A stretch of DNA of 64,000 bases. Origin: Hermatobates lingyangjiaoensis. Its lineage: Eukaryota; Arthropoda; Insecta; Hemiptera; Hermatobatidae. A program made the translations under genes and the position numbers. The notes under the pieces were generated by a model. It was not told the origin of the DNA, did not search any database, and was given only the letters and a program-made list of their open reading frames with translations. The stretch covers positions 1 through 64,000 of the forward strand of contig JAPFBL010000530.1 in the NCBI GenBank assembly GCA_026182355.1, read 5' to 3'. Shown in pieces: positions 42,640 through 53,493 of the stretch; positions within the stretch are counted from its first letter, which is position 1, and each line of letters starts with the position of its first letter.

Positions 42640-42790
42640 ATTGTATTTCCATGAAAATATATATTTTAAAGACTCTTTGGAATTTTGAAGCCGGATTATT
42701 AACAGCCAGCCGGGAGGACGGGCAAATCTTATGCTCCGTGAGGCAAAAATAGTTACTATAGCGAGAGGCGGTGTTGTGTAGAGCTTCTCA
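42640..42790 (-). repeat. Dispersed CGCCCGGG-type module
   Basis: Diverged relative of 17390-17560 and 43995-44045. Confidence 0.5.
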
Positions 42791-43199
42791 GCCTTCCGTG
42801 GCCCATTCACCCCTCTCGTCATTTCGCACAGTCATATTCCCTCCGACCCCCTCTTCTTTACAAGGTACTATATACACATTTTCAACTTTATATTGATTAT
42901 GTTTGTAATACAATTTTACAAATGAAGCGCTAATTATAATTATTGATAGATATATAAAATATTAATTCAATCAAATTTTTGAAAATTAATAAAATAGGTA
43001 GCCTTTCACTGCTTCCAAACAGTAACGCTTCATGTTCTTGAAGGCTGAAATTCAAAACATGATTTTTTTACCCTGTGCTAAATTTTTTTTTTGAAGAACC
43101 TACAATTTCCATCTTTTTTTGATCAGGTATACGTATATATATACGTGCAACATATATACGTATCAATGATCAAACCACAAAAAGGAAATGGGAAAACAA

Positions 43200-43242
43200 G
43201 ACTAAGATCTTTCAACCGTAACAAGCGGTCTTCGTCAGAGTC
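43200..43242 (-). ncRNA. Hammerhead ribozyme-like motif, family F
   Basis: Minus strand: GACT/AGTC, CTGACGA (43232-43238), A, GACCG/CGGTT, GAA 43211-43213, AGATCT 43205-43210, T 43204. Intact. Confidence 0.8.
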
Positions 43243-43311
43243 AAAAACCCAACTGAAACCCTCAACCCCTCACCAGATGTTCTCTGCATTTAGTGTTTCA
43301 GTTGGGTTTTT

Positions 43312-43355
43312 GACTCTGACGAAGACCGCTTTGTTACGGTTGAAAGATCTTAGTC
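43312..43355 (+). ncRNA. Hammerhead ribozyme-like motif, family F
   Basis: GACT 43312-43315, CTGACGA 43316-43322, A, GACCG/CGGTT, GAA 43342-43344, AGATCT 43345-43350, T 43351, AGTC 43352-43355. Loop one base longer than in other copies. Confidence 0.8.
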
Positions 43356-43454
43356 TTGTTTTCCCATTTTCTTATTGTGGTTTGATCATTGATTGTTGTT
43401 TCGCGTGTTTGTGTGAAATCTTTTTATATATATGTATATATACTGGTGATGCAT

Positions 43455-43690
43455 AATTGTATGACGTATACGTACGTCATTTGCTGTTAAGAGGTCAAAA
43501 ACTATAATAGCTTTCCTCACTTTGTAAACTTACTGTGGTCACAGTTCACCCCCTGAAATCCCAAAATTCACCCTTGGGGGTGAATTTTACCCTTATTGAG
43601 AACCCCTGGTCTAGTGGATTTGTACTTGCCTTTACACTGAAGATTACATGTTCAAGGATATAGCATTCAAGGAAGAATACCGTTGCCTGT
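43455..43690 (-). repeat. Segmental duplicate copy 2
   Basis: See 42329-42560; the copies flank the F foldback and are about 1.1 kb apart. Confidence 0.8.
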
Positions 43691-43994
43691 TAGCTTCAGG
43701 TGCTTCTTAAAGATCAAAATTAAGTAAAAATAAAAATTGAGAACTAACTTGATAATCTTGCTGGCTTAAATAATAAATAACAAAGAGTCACACTTTTCTA
43801 TTCTAGAAGACCAACTGAAAATGAAATCCCGTAAATGAGGTCGTTGGAACAACAGACCCGTAATTAGTTCATAATCGCAGATTTGAGCAACTGAAAAGTC
43901 AAACACAAAAACTTATATATAACATAAAATACTTCTGCATTCAGTTAACCATATTCACTTTATCGTCGACAAAAAGCAACGACCTCTATCGAAC

Positions 43995-44240
43995 GTTTAG
44001 TGTAACCAGTGGTGTAGCAACTATTTTTGCCGCCCTGGGTGATCCTGTTGGACCGTTTTAAGTTTATATATATATATATGATCAAACCACAATATGAAAT
44101 AGAAAAGCAAGATTAAGATCTTTCAACCGTAACAAGCGGTCTTTGTCAGAGTCAAAACCCAACTGTTGGGGTAGCAACTATTTTCGGCACCCGGGGCGAT
44201 CAATCCCAAAAGCCGTTGATAATTCATTAACCTTCAAAAC
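43995..44240 (+). repeat. Dispersed CGCCC-GGG module split by an F element
   Basis: AGTGGTGTAGCAACTATTTTTGCCGCCC (44009-44036) and GTAGCAACTATTTTCGGCACCCGGGG (44170-44195) are two copies flanking a TA tract and an F arm (44079-44165). Confidence 0.6.
44111..44153 (-). ncRNA. Family F motif with G8 mutated
   Basis: Minus strand: GACT/AATC, CTGACAA, helix II intact, GAA, AGATCT, T. G8 to A without C3 change; predicted inactive. Confidence 0.5.
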
Positions 44241-44369
44241 AAAATTCAACAAAGTCCTCAAAATATTTATATTCATAAAATTACAATCAATCGGACTGCT
44301 GTCATTGGCCCGAGACTTTCATCTTACTATAGTATTCGTTAAAAAGATTTCACAAAAAAAACTCGTGAA

Positions 44370-44545
44370 ATAACAATCAATGATCAAATCACAATATGAA
44401 TTGGGAAAACAAGACTAAGATCATTCAACTGTAAGAAGCAGTCTTCGTCAGAGTCAAAAACCCAACTGCGAAGACCGCTTGTTACGCTTGAAAGATCTTA
44501 GTCTTGTTTTCCCATTTCATATTGTTGTTTGATCATTGACAGTAC
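44370..44545. mobile_element. Family F foldback, truncated right arm
   Basis: Arms pair; the right motif lacks A6 (CTGCGA) at 44466-44472. Confidence 0.78.
44413..44455 (-). ncRNA. Hammerhead-like motif, family F
   Basis: Minus strand: GACT/AGTC, CTGACGA (44445-44451), weakened helix II, GAA, TGATCT (one palindrome base changed), T. Confidence 0.6.
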
Positions 44546-44549
44546 TCGT

Positions 44550-45920
44550 ATACATACACAGTCGTCATCAAAGAAATGCAAAGATTTTTCAAAACAAAGA
44601 CGTATAATTCAAGTCATAAAAAAAAATATTACATTAAATAAACAAATATGATAAACTTTCAACCCCCTTTAAAAAGTTAGTTTTAAAAAATTTAAAATAA
44701 ATTTATTTTTAATTTGCAAATATTACAGTTAAAAAATTTGTTTTAAAAACAATATTACACACATAAAACATAAAAACAATTACGACCTTAAAAACTCATT
44801 TTGGTATAAAATTACTGATCTTGTTTTAGCTTTTTATATTTTTTTTCCTATTTTCTATTCTTACCCCCTCAAAATGCCGCCACCTGGCTCATGCCGCCAG
44901 GGGTGGACCACCCCTCCCCACTTCTCCTTCCTACACCATGGAGTATAACCCAGAGAATTACGAAACATATCTGACCCATATGAACTGTTTATTATTATTT
45001 CAATTATTTTAAACGTATCAAATTCAGATTTAATTTATTCTGTGTTAAAGGACTGTTGGTCGACCCCCGTAAAAAAATATGTGGGAAATAAATAGATTTA
45101 TCTGTATTATTTTATTTATAATAGTTTAGATTTTATTTCTATTAATATTTAAAATATTTATTTATTTAAAATATTTTTATTTTATAAGTGCAGACTAAAC
45201 AGTTTTTTTCTTTATTCTAGTCAATATTTAGATTCAGATCTGGGTTTTATTTATTTTTTTTTTCTTTTCTTCAGTTTTGAACCTTATGAAAACTGATAGA
45301 TTCATTTATATGCTGTATTCAAATAGAGATAAATAAAATAATAATACGTTTAGTAAACATGGGCTGGATAGAAGAAATACATTGGTCACACTTCAGTGAT
45401 GGTACATCATCGCTCTGACGATAGCAGAACAATATATCCATCGATAATAAGGGCCCAGATCAATGATGCGTATATTTATTCTCACCTGACTTATTTTCTT
45501 TAGCAAAAGAAAAAAAATTTGGTCCATTCTTCATCCACATTATTTTTGATTCAATTTTACTAAACAATTTATATGAAAAAAAATTCTAGCAATGCATGTT
45601 AGTTTTTACTAGTTGCAATTTTTATTAATACATTATTGCTGAATAATAAAAAAATATTTATTATTTTGTTCAAAATCTCAAAAGCATTATATATAAAAAT
45701 ACAAATATAAGTACAATGATTGTTTTTTCATATTTCATTTTATTTTGATAAAAGGTTGGTCAAAGACAATTTAAAAGAAGTTCTGTATAAAATAAAAACT
45801 TATAAATTATTGTTAGTATGTTGGTAGTACGATACCCGTAATGTGGATTTTTTTATATAATAAACATCATTAGAAGAATCCACTATTAAATCTTATGTAT
45901 TTCTCTTCATCTTCAATCTT
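44550..45920. other. AT-rich spacer
   Basis: No gene or element recognised. Confidence 0.45.
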
Positions 45921-45927
45921 TTTTTAG

Positions 45928-46355
45928 AATATCCCATCTTCAAGAGTGCACTGATTTCTACGCATTATACTTTGTATCATCGTATTGCTAGACTGTTTTT
46001 ATGATAGTCCATCTTCAAGAGTGCACTGATATCTACGAATTATACTATGTATCATCTTATTGCTTGGCTGATTTTAGAATAGTCCATCTTCAAGAGTGCA
46101 CTGATATCTACGAATTATACTATGTATCATCGTATTGCTTGGCTGATTTTAGAATAGTCCATCTTCAAGAGTGCACTGATATCTACGAATTATACTATGT
46201 ATCATCGTATTGCTTGGCTGATTTTAGAATAGTCCATCTTCAAGAGTGCACTGATATCTACGAATTATACTATGTATCATCGTATTGCTTGGCTGATTTT
46301 AGAATAGTCCATCTTCAAGAGTGCACTGATTCACAGTGATTAGATTAGTGTTGCC
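45928..46355 (+). repeat. 75-bp minisatellite, array 1
   Basis: Unit TAGTCCATCTTCAAGAGTGC, ACTGATATCTACGAATTATA, CTATGTATCATCGTATTGCT, TGGCTGATTTTAGAA. Because 75 is divisible by 3 the array reads as repeats of IVHLQECTDIYELYYVSSYC plus LADFR. The first unit is a variant and the last is truncated at GATTCACAGTGATTAGATTA. Confidence 0.95.
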
Positions 46356-46387
46356 AATTTACGTACCGTGTATGTCTTGACCGATTT

Positions 46388-47038
46388 GGGAATATCCCAT
46401 CTTCAAGAGTGCACTGATTTCTACGCATTATACTTTGTATCATCGTATTGCTAAACTGTTTTTATGATAGTCCATCTTCAAGAGTGCACTGATATCTACG
46501 AATTATACTATGTATCATCTTATTGCTTGGCTGATTTTAGAATAGTCCATCTTCAAGAGTGCACTGATATCTACGAATTATACTATGTATCATCGTATTG
46601 CTTGGCTGATTTTAGAATAGTCCATCTTCAAGAGTGCACTGATATCTACGAATTATACTATGCATCATCGTATTGCTTGGCTGATTTTAGAATAGTCCAT
46701 CTTCAAGAGTGCACTGATATCGACGAATTATACTATGCATCATCGTATTGCTTGACTGATTTTAGAATAGTCCATCTTCAAGAGTGCACTGATATCTACG
46801 AATTATACTATGTATCATCGTATTGCTTGACTGATTTTCGAATAGCCCATCTTCAAGAGTGCACTGATATCTACGAATTATACTATGTATCATCGTATTG
46901 CTTGACTGATTTCCGAATAGCCCATCTTCATGAGTGCACTGATATCTACGAATTATACTATGTATCATCGTATTGCTTGACTGATTTCCGAATAGCCCAT
47001 CTTTAAGAGTGCATTGATTCACAGTGATTAGATTAAGT
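46388..47038 (+). repeat. 75-bp minisatellite, array 2 (duplicate)
   Basis: Same first variant unit (ATTTCTACGCATTATACTTTG) and the same truncated last unit as array 1, with more copies. The later units carry TTGACTGATTTCCGAATAGCCC. The two arrays therefore arose by duplication of a whole array. Confidence 0.94.
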
Positions 47039-47039
47039 G

Positions 47040-47925
47040 TTATTTATATATAAATGCCAATTCATACTGTTTCATTGTACATGGAATTATCTTTAGAAAT
47101 CGAAATTTAAACCAAATAGCAAAATAAACCTTGAGATATTCACTTTCCATTGTTCACTTATAATGTAAATTTCAATTACTGTACTTTTAAAAAAATCAGT
47201 AATATTCACTTATCGTTACCCTTCAGAGTCGCTTGCGATAAGGGAAAATCTCAAACCGGAGAAAATATATTTTTATATCCTTAAACAATTTGAGACATTC
47301 AATGTAATCGTAAAAGACTGGTATTTATACTGGTTCGACGCGCCGTTGAGTTATATTTTGTTTTTAATAAGTGAAAGTAAAGTGCTTCGACTTCTACAAG
47401 GAGTTTATTGGAATTAAATTTCTTATAAAACCTGTCTTTATTAGTCTTCCTTTTATTGTAGGCTTTAAAATCAAAGGTCTTATATAAACGTGATTTCTAT
47501 TTGATTTGATCAGTTTTAATAAAGCTTCTTATTTCTAATTAGCTTTTGCTTTTATCTAGCTCGGCCCAGCCAGGGCTTTGTTTGTTGTACTTGAAAACGT
47601 TTTCAAGTTTAATTAAAATTTAATATTTGATTTTAAACCAAGGTTGAAGCGTTATGAGGTTATTTTAATGATAAATTATTAATGAATCAAGTGGAGCATG
47701 TTAATAGCAGTGAATAGTGTGTGGGGACAACACTGTGTGACTGTGGTAACACTGATGATAACAGATGATGGAGGTTAAAAAAGGTTGTAATAGTTTTTGT
47801 ATCCTAAGTTTTGTATTGTTGTGGTTTCTTACATGTGCTATAAAATAAAACAGTTGTAAATTGGACTTTGTGTTATTCGATTAACCACATGTGTTTGTTT
47901 GTTAGTAGCTCTATTGGTTTTCGTA
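47040..47925. other. AT-rich spacer
   Basis: No gene recognised. Confidence 0.45.
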
Positions 47926-47927
47926 CT

Positions 47928-48062
47928 GGAAGGTTGGTATCACTACCTTCCAACACTAATCAGTGTTGTAACTCCGGAGTGTCATAGCCTAGCGACTATG
48001 GTAGATCCATTATGATCTCTGTTTTCACTCTAACAAGGTTGAAAAGGATGTAAAACTTACGC
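47928..48062 (+). repeat. Direct repeat copy 1 flanking the split SINE
   Basis: ACTGGAAGGTTGGTATC, AATCAGTGTTGTAACTCCGG, AGTGTCATAGCCTAGCGA and TCACTCTAACAAGG recur at 49014-49130. Confidence 0.8.
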
Positions 48063-48089
48063 AGGGTTAGTATGGTAGTCATACAGGAA

Positions 48090-48287
48090 AGTTAGGTAAG
48101 GTTAGTTTGCAGTGGTAGTCCCACAAGGGAACACACGTAGACCGAACATTATCCCTTTGTGATACCACACAACGAAGATTGATTCTACAGTGGGAGTCCT
48201 AAATTTTGCCTCACTCAAGTGATTTAGAGTAGGGATATTTAACGAGTACCTGACATCGTACAGGCTCGAGACCGACGGTTTAACGTG
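48090..48287 (-). mobile_element. tRNA-derived SINE, 3' part, interrupted
   Basis: GTTAGGTAAGGTTAGTTTGC tail through GACCGACGGTTTAACGTGG. Continues at 48897. Confidence 0.85.
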
Positions 48288-48896
48288 GTTTATTTTTTAG
48301 TCTTGGCTAGTTACCATTAGTGATAAATTAGTTTTAGTCTTTGTCTCAAGGGAATATTCCCAGTACCTTGAGGGTTTAACGTAAGTTGTGTTCGTTCTGT
48401 ATGTTTATTTATATGTCCTGTGTCCTTTAGTTTAAGCAACCGATAAGGGAATATGGAGCACCTTGTTGGACATTATATTAGTTTTTAGTCTTTTAGTATT
48501 GAGTGTTTCTTAGTTATAAGTTAGTTTAGTTTCCACCTCAAGGGAATATTTTAGTACCTTGAGGCGTAGTGATAAGTTGAGTTAGTATTGATTGTGTATT
48601 TATATGTCTTCGTTATATGTGCTCTTTAGTTAAAGTGTAACTGGTAAGGGAATTTTGAGTACCTTATCGGTAATTATCTCCGCATGTTACCTCGGCTTTA
48701 GCTTGTCTATTACTCTTGGCCTAGGTATCGTTTTGCGGAGTAACTGTCAGTATTCGTGCTTGGCATTGGGTTGCTTGAGGTGTCCTCGGGTACCTCCATG
48801 TTTAATGGAGGTGGCTAAAGGGTAAATTGTCAACAAGGCGGCCAGACTTGACTAAGCGGTTATGGCACTATGCCGAGGAACGCGAAGATCAAGGAC
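48288..48896. mobile_element. Insert of unknown type inside the SINE
   Basis: About 600 bp with two diverged ~195-bp repeats: each has CTCAAGGGAATATT...AGTACCTTGAG (48342, 48537) and a GGTAAGGGAAT...CACCTT phrase (48441, 48641). Those blocks are short hairpins. Ends with the module GGCTAAAGGGTAAATTGTCA shared with 2295 and 10680. No terminal repeats identified. Confidence 0.6.
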
Positions 48897-49012
48897 GACG
48901 TGGTGAGATTTATTCACCTTCAGCATGAATAAATCGAGGGGCACGTGGGGATCGAACCCTGGTCCAATCAGTTCAGAGGCGAGATGTTAACCACTGAGCT
49001 AACTTGGCCCCT
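48897..49012 (-). mobile_element. tRNA-derived SINE, 5' (tRNA-like) part
   Basis: GTGGTGAGATTTATTCACC, GGGGATCGAACCCTGG and AACCACTGAGCTAACTTGGCCCC complete the SINE begun at 48090. Confidence 0.85.
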
Positions 49013-49013
49013 A

Positions 49014-49130
49014 TACTGGAAGGTTAGTATCTAATCAGTGTTGTGCCTCCGGAGTGTCATAGTCTAGCGAGTATAGTAGGTCCATCATGAGCTCTGTGCT
49101 CACTCTAACAAGGAGTTAAAAAGGATATAG
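49014..49130 (+). repeat. Direct repeat copy 2
   Basis: Partner of 47928-48062; together they bracket the SINE. Confidence 0.8.
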
Positions 49131-49524
49131 AACATGTCTTCCACAGCTCAAACTGACAGGTCGTCTGTAGTGACAGATCCGACAACAGTCACTCATAACT
49201 CTAAGCTTGTCACTGCCAACCTTTGTTATTTTAAAGATACACTCTTTTAACATAACCAGCAATGACTATTATAACAATAAATATGAATTGTAATACTGAT
49301 TAGGCAACATAAATCATTTATGGATTCAATTAATATAATTACTAAGCTAAATATGATGTCTTTTGAAACGAAATATAAATTTTCAATTAAATATGTTCAT
49401 TTTTCAAATGGAACTGGTTAATAAAATGAAATGGCCGTTTTGCTTGAAATACAAAAAAATTCTTTCATTCCTCGATGGGATTGCGTAATTTATATAAGAG
49501 TTTCTCTAATAATTATAACATATA

Positions 49525-49665
49525 TATATAGGCCTATGAAAAAGGTTTTAAATAAAACCGAAACGTTGGCAACGAGAGTTTATTTTTTTATCCAGGAAAA
49601 TTGACCGAACCCCGATTAGAGAACACACCTATTCTATCAAACGGTCGATATATTATTGAATCTGT
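49525..49665 (+). mobile_element. Family C element, right arm
   Basis: TA tract, motif, then GAGAGTTTATTTTTTTATCC and CGATTAGAGAACACACC to another TA tract. Confidence 0.72.
49532..49570 (+). ncRNA. Hammerhead-like variant, family C
   Basis: GCC 49532-49534 / GGC 49568-49570, TATGAAAAA, helix II GGTTTT/AAAACC, GAA 49560-49562, ACGT 49563-49566, T. Representative of the family consensus. Confidence 0.52.
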
Positions 49666-49678
49666 TTTATATATATAT

Positions 49679-49800
49679 ATAATGATCAAACTATAATATG
49701 AAATGGGTAAACAAAACTAAGATCTTTCAACCGTAACAAACAGTCTTCATCAGAGTCAAAAACCCAAATGACTCTGATTCTGACAACTTGTTCAGTTGTC
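49679..49800 (-). mobile_element. Family F element, left arm
   Basis: After a TA tract; ends in CTCTGATTCTGACAACTTG. Confidence 0.68.
49715..49757 (-). ncRNA. Hammerhead-like motif, family F
   Basis: Minus strand: GACT/AGTT, CTGATGA (49747-49753), helix II partly decayed, GAA, AGATCT, T. Confidence 0.58.
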
Positions 49801-50394
49801 ACATGTTCATTCAGACTACAGTTGTTGTTAAAATAATCTAGTGTTATAATTAGATCAATGGAATATTAATTTAGTTAAAATATTTTGAAAGATTACAATT
49901 TCTAAATAAACTTAAAAAATATAATGTCTTCTATTGATATTTCATTAAAAAAAGTAGAACAAACGAAAAACAGGACTTGAGAAAAGTAATCCAATAAAAG
50001 ATTTTAATTTGTGCTAATTAAACAAAATGACTTGTCTTAAATAAATTCAATTAGATTTGAGGTTTTCAGGTTGGCGGCTAGATATTGCTCAGCAAGGAGA
50101 CTTAATTACCTTAACTGTTTAGGATTATGGAGGCGTCATGAATTAATCAGGATTTTCCATTTTCTTATAAATATTCTCAAAAGATTATTATCATAATTTA
50201 TTTATTCAGATTCTATTGAAGAAAATTACCATAATACTATGCTGACTCATGTAAAACGAAAAACCTGTTTGCAATCACCAAATTAATTAACCTTCATCTG
50301 GATTCAAGACGTTATCTCTGTAGCTCTGAAGGAAATTCCGAAAATACTACTTTTATGTTTTTTATAGATACATATTTTACATTTATATTGACAC

Positions 50395-50760
<366 letters not shown>

Positions 50761-50782
50761 TAAATCTATACTATACACTATC

Positions 50783-50865
50783 AATGATCAAACCACAATA
50801 AGAAATGGGAAAACAAGACTAAGATCTTTCAACCGTAACAAGCGGTCTTTGTCACACTCAAAAAT
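50783..50865 (-). mobile_element. Family F arm, decayed motif
   Basis: Motif 50817-50860 has GTGACAA in place of CTGACGA, like the copy at 50562, so the two were probably duplicated together with the TA tract after the mutation. Confidence 0.6.
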
Positions 50866-50949
50866 ATATATAATATATACTAGTATATACTATAGTATAT
50901 ATTATATATATTTATATATATTAAATCTATGATATATAGTATATATTAT

Positions 50950-51075
50950 CAATGATCAAACCATAATAAGAAATGGGAAAACAAGACTAAGATCTTTCAA
51001 CCGTAACAAGCGGTCTTCGTCAGAGTCAAAAACCAAACTGAAACACTAGATGCAGAAAACATCTGGTGAGGGGTT
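50950..51075 (-). mobile_element. Family F element, left arm and centre
   Basis: Intact motif then the centre seen in the element at 43163 (GAAACACTAGATGCAG...). The right arm is replaced by unrelated sequence. Confidence 0.7.
50985..51027 (-). ncRNA. Hammerhead ribozyme-like motif, family F
   Basis: Minus strand: GACT/AGTC, CTGACGA (51017-51023), A, GACCG/CGGTT, GAA, AGATCT, T. Intact. Confidence 0.78.
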
Positions 51076-51693
51076 GAGAAGAGTGGGAGGGAAGAGTGGT
51101 ATTTTAAAAGGGTGAAAGCGTAGGAAAGGACTAATGCCCAGAAAGGGATGGATGTTTGAGAAAACAAAGGAGTACAGTAAGAAAGAGTAAAAAACTATCC
51201 GCTAGCTGTCAACCCTCTTTGAAGAGACTATTGCCCTCGTAACGAAAGTATCAAGTTTGAAGAGACCGTTACTAATGTTTATAATATTTCATCTATTACA
51301 TTTAATTAGAGACGATTCAATGTATTTCTTAACAACATTGATTTTTTAATAGGTAATAAATTTAGCTCCTGTCCAATCAATATGATGATTTTTATTGTTT
51401 ATATGCAAGAATAAGGCGCTAATTTTTTTCTGACTACTTACGTTGTATTGGTGTTGTTTTACACGTGTCTTTAATGATTTATCAATTTAACCAATACATA
51501 TTTCATGGCAATTTTTGGACGGAATTTTATAAATACCACCGGACTCCAAATATAAATTCGCTGGGAGAGTTTTCTACTAACATATTACCCACGTTATTAC
51601 GATTAGAAAAATTATGTGAAAGTTTTTTATATATAATATATATAACAGATTTATTAAGATTATATGTGATTTCTTATTATCCTTTGTTTGTAG

Positions 51694-51733
51694 GGCTATG
51701 AAAAAGGTTTTGACATAAAACCGAAATGTCGGC
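51694..51733 (+). ncRNA. Hammerhead-like variant, family C
   Basis: GGC/GGC mismatch in helix I, TATGAAAAA, GGTTTT/AAAACC, GAA, ATGT, C. Decayed copy just before the (TA)n at 51792. Confidence 0.42.
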
Positions 51734-51791
51734 AACGAGAGTTTGATTTTTGAACCTAGAAAATTGACCGAAACCCGATTAGACAACACAG

Positions 51792-51851
<60 letters not shown>
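51792..51851. repeat. (TA)n microsatellite
   Basis: Pure TA run ending a family C arm. Confidence 0.95.
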
Positions 51852-51854
<3 letters not shown>

Positions 51855-52055
51855 ATTTGAATTATCACTTCTCCTTCATTGCTTTTGTATGTTTTAGCTC
51901 TTTTATTCTTTATTTCTAGTTATTATTTTTTAATTTTTATCATTTTATAGAATTTATTTTTCTGTGAGTTGGCAATACTACTTATTACTATAAGCCGTAC
52001 TCGCTGCGTGGTTAGTTGCTGTTTGTCAGCCGAGCAGAACTCATTTTCTTCCTCT

Positions 52056-52088
52056 TCTCCTGATGACGACGAGGTCGAAATATTGAAG
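52056..52088 (+). ncRNA. Hammerhead ribozyme-like motif, family I
   Basis: TCTC, CTGATGA 52060-52066, extra C, helix II GAC/GTC (52068-52070/52074-52076), GAA 52077-52079, ATAT 52080-52083, T 52084, GAAG. Confidence 0.64.
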
Positions 52089-52214
52089 TGAGTTGTGTGT
52101 TTATTCTACGTGTTCATTTATTTTTATTCGTTTAGTATTTTGTCCATACGTACCGTTTAATTTTCGAATTTATATATATATATAAGGTATTGTTTTCTTG
52201 ACAATAATTACTAA

Positions 52215-52418
52215 TAAACCCTTTTTCTTCTTCTTGGAATTTTGATCAGTGTTAATATATGGAATTACCTTTTCGCCAATGTTTCGTCTTTATTCTAAGA
52301 CATCCTCAGGGCTATAAACTAACAAAAACAATGGAGATTTGTCATATCTACTTTTATGGAATGTAAAGTGATTCCATATATTAACCCTGACCAAAATTCC
52401 AAGAAGAAGAAAAAGTGT
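52215..52418. mobile_element. Family D-prime foldback, one motif left
   Basis: Outer arms TTCTTCTTGGAATTTTGATC and AATTCCAAGAAGAAG pair; only the left motif remains. Confidence 0.74.
52275..52312 (-). ncRNA. Hammerhead ribozyme-like motif, family D-prime
   Basis: Minus strand: GCC/GGC helix I, CTGAGGA (52303-52309), T, GTCTT/AAGAC, GAA 52283-52285, ACAT (one base off ACGT), T. Near intact. Confidence 0.72.
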
Positions 52419-52689
52419 GTATATATATGCATGTAATATAGAAATTGTTCAAACCGGACAAATAATAAATCATAAAAAAGCAATAAAAAAAATGAAAACT
52501 TACTTTAATGAATATTTGGAATAGCAGTTCGTTGTCAGTAGGAGACTAGAAGAAGAAGAGATACGATACTGGCGGAAGAGGGGTGCAGAGTCGAATGTGT
52601 AGTTCCCAGGCAGTCGTACCATCGGCAGCCGTATCTTCAAACTGAAAAAAAAATAAATAAAAAATAAAAGGTGAAAAAATACAAAAGTA

Positions 52690-52800
52690 AATTTTAAATA
52701 TTTATATATATATATATATATATTTGTAAAAGTTGGGAGCAGTCCTTCTTCAATGCATGCTTTTAAAAACTGGATGTCTGTTTCCACTTGGTTCAAAAAA
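52690..52800 (-). pseudogene. Penelope-like ORF fragment 3
   Basis: The minus-strand frame encodes NQVETDIQFLKACIEEGLLP then TFTNI, ending in a TA tract. Its start is mirrored in the plus strand at 52827-52867 (NQVETDIQF), so two ORF pieces lie head to head as an inverted repeat. Confidence 0.52.
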
Positions 52801-52919
52801 TTTCAAAAAAAATTTCGTAATTTGGAAATTGAACCAAGTGGAAACAGACATCCAGTTTTAAAAGCATATATATATATATTGAGTAGCAGTTTGCTTCTCA
52901 ACGCGAGTACTTCGCACTT

Positions 52920-52953
52920 CTTCCCGATGACGACGGATGTTGAAATATCGAAG
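52920..52953 (+). ncRNA. Family I motif with U4 changed
   Basis: TTC, CCGATGA 52924-52930, extra C, GAC/GTT, GAA 52942-52944, ATAT 52945-52948, C, GAAG. U4 to C should weaken it. Confidence 0.5.
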
Positions 52954-53067
52954 TGAGTTCTGTAGTGTCTTTCTCTGTTCTTTTCTCTGTGTTAAAGTGT
53001 ATATATATACAAAACTATAGTTTATCGGGACTTGGTCAGTTTTTCAGGTTCAAATTAAACTCTCATT

Positions 53068-53107
53068 GCCAACGTTTCGGTCTTTATTTAAAACCTTTTT
53101 CATAGAC
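53068..53107 (-). ncRNA. Hammerhead-like variant, family C
   Basis: Minus strand: GTC/GGC, TATGAAAAA, GGTTTT.../...GACC helix II, GAA, ACGT, T. Confidence 0.48.
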
Positions 53108-53277
53108 AGAAGTATAAATTTTGAAACAGAAAAACTAAGTATTACATTACAAATTATTTTACAAAAAAAATAGTATGTGGATTTGAACAACAACAGTTCT
53201 TGTTATTAACACATACTATTTTTCTTTGTAAAATAATTTGTAATGTAATACTTAGTTGTTTCAAAATTTATACTTCT

Positions 53278-53317
53278 GTCTATGAAAAAGGTTTTAAATA
53301 AAGACCGAAACGTTGGC
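53278..53317 (+). ncRNA. Hammerhead-like variant, family C
   Basis: GTC, TATGAAAAA 53281-53289, helix II, GAA 53307-53309, ACGT 53310-53313, T, GGC. Confidence 0.48.
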
Positions 53318-53402
53318 AATGAGAGTTTAACTTGAACCTGAAGAACTGACCAAGTCCCGATAAACTATAGTTTTGTTTCTATTCCACGGTCGATACTTTT
53401 AT

Positions 53403-53404
<2 letters not shown>

Positions 53405-53490
<86 letters not shown>
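53405..53490. repeat. (TA)n-(TG)n compound microsatellite
   Basis: TA run then TG run. Confidence 0.95.

Positions 53491-53493
<3 letters not shown>

Larger units (their letters stand above)
43163..43430. mobile_element. Family F foldback, both motifs intact
   Basis: Arms TCAATGATCAAACCACAA... and ...TTGTGGTTTGATCATTGA; centre ACCCCTCACCAGATGTTCTC. Ends with TTTCGCGTGTTTGTGTGAAAT and TATATATG. The ACCAGATGTTCTCTGC centre reappears inverted at 51045-51070, in the F element at 50945. Confidence 0.86.
53005..53405. mobile_element. Family C foldback, full length
   Basis: Arms CTATAGTTTATCGGGACTTGGTC and GACCAAGTCCCGATAAACTATAG; inner stem TTTTGAAACA.../ACAAATTATTTTACAAA... centred near 53190. 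Bounded by TA tracts. Confidence 0.84.

Noticed and set aside
46001..47006. 112- and 180-codon frames with IVHLQECTD repeats
   Set aside because: Product of a 75-bp tandem repeat; coding is not supported, though noted as a finding.
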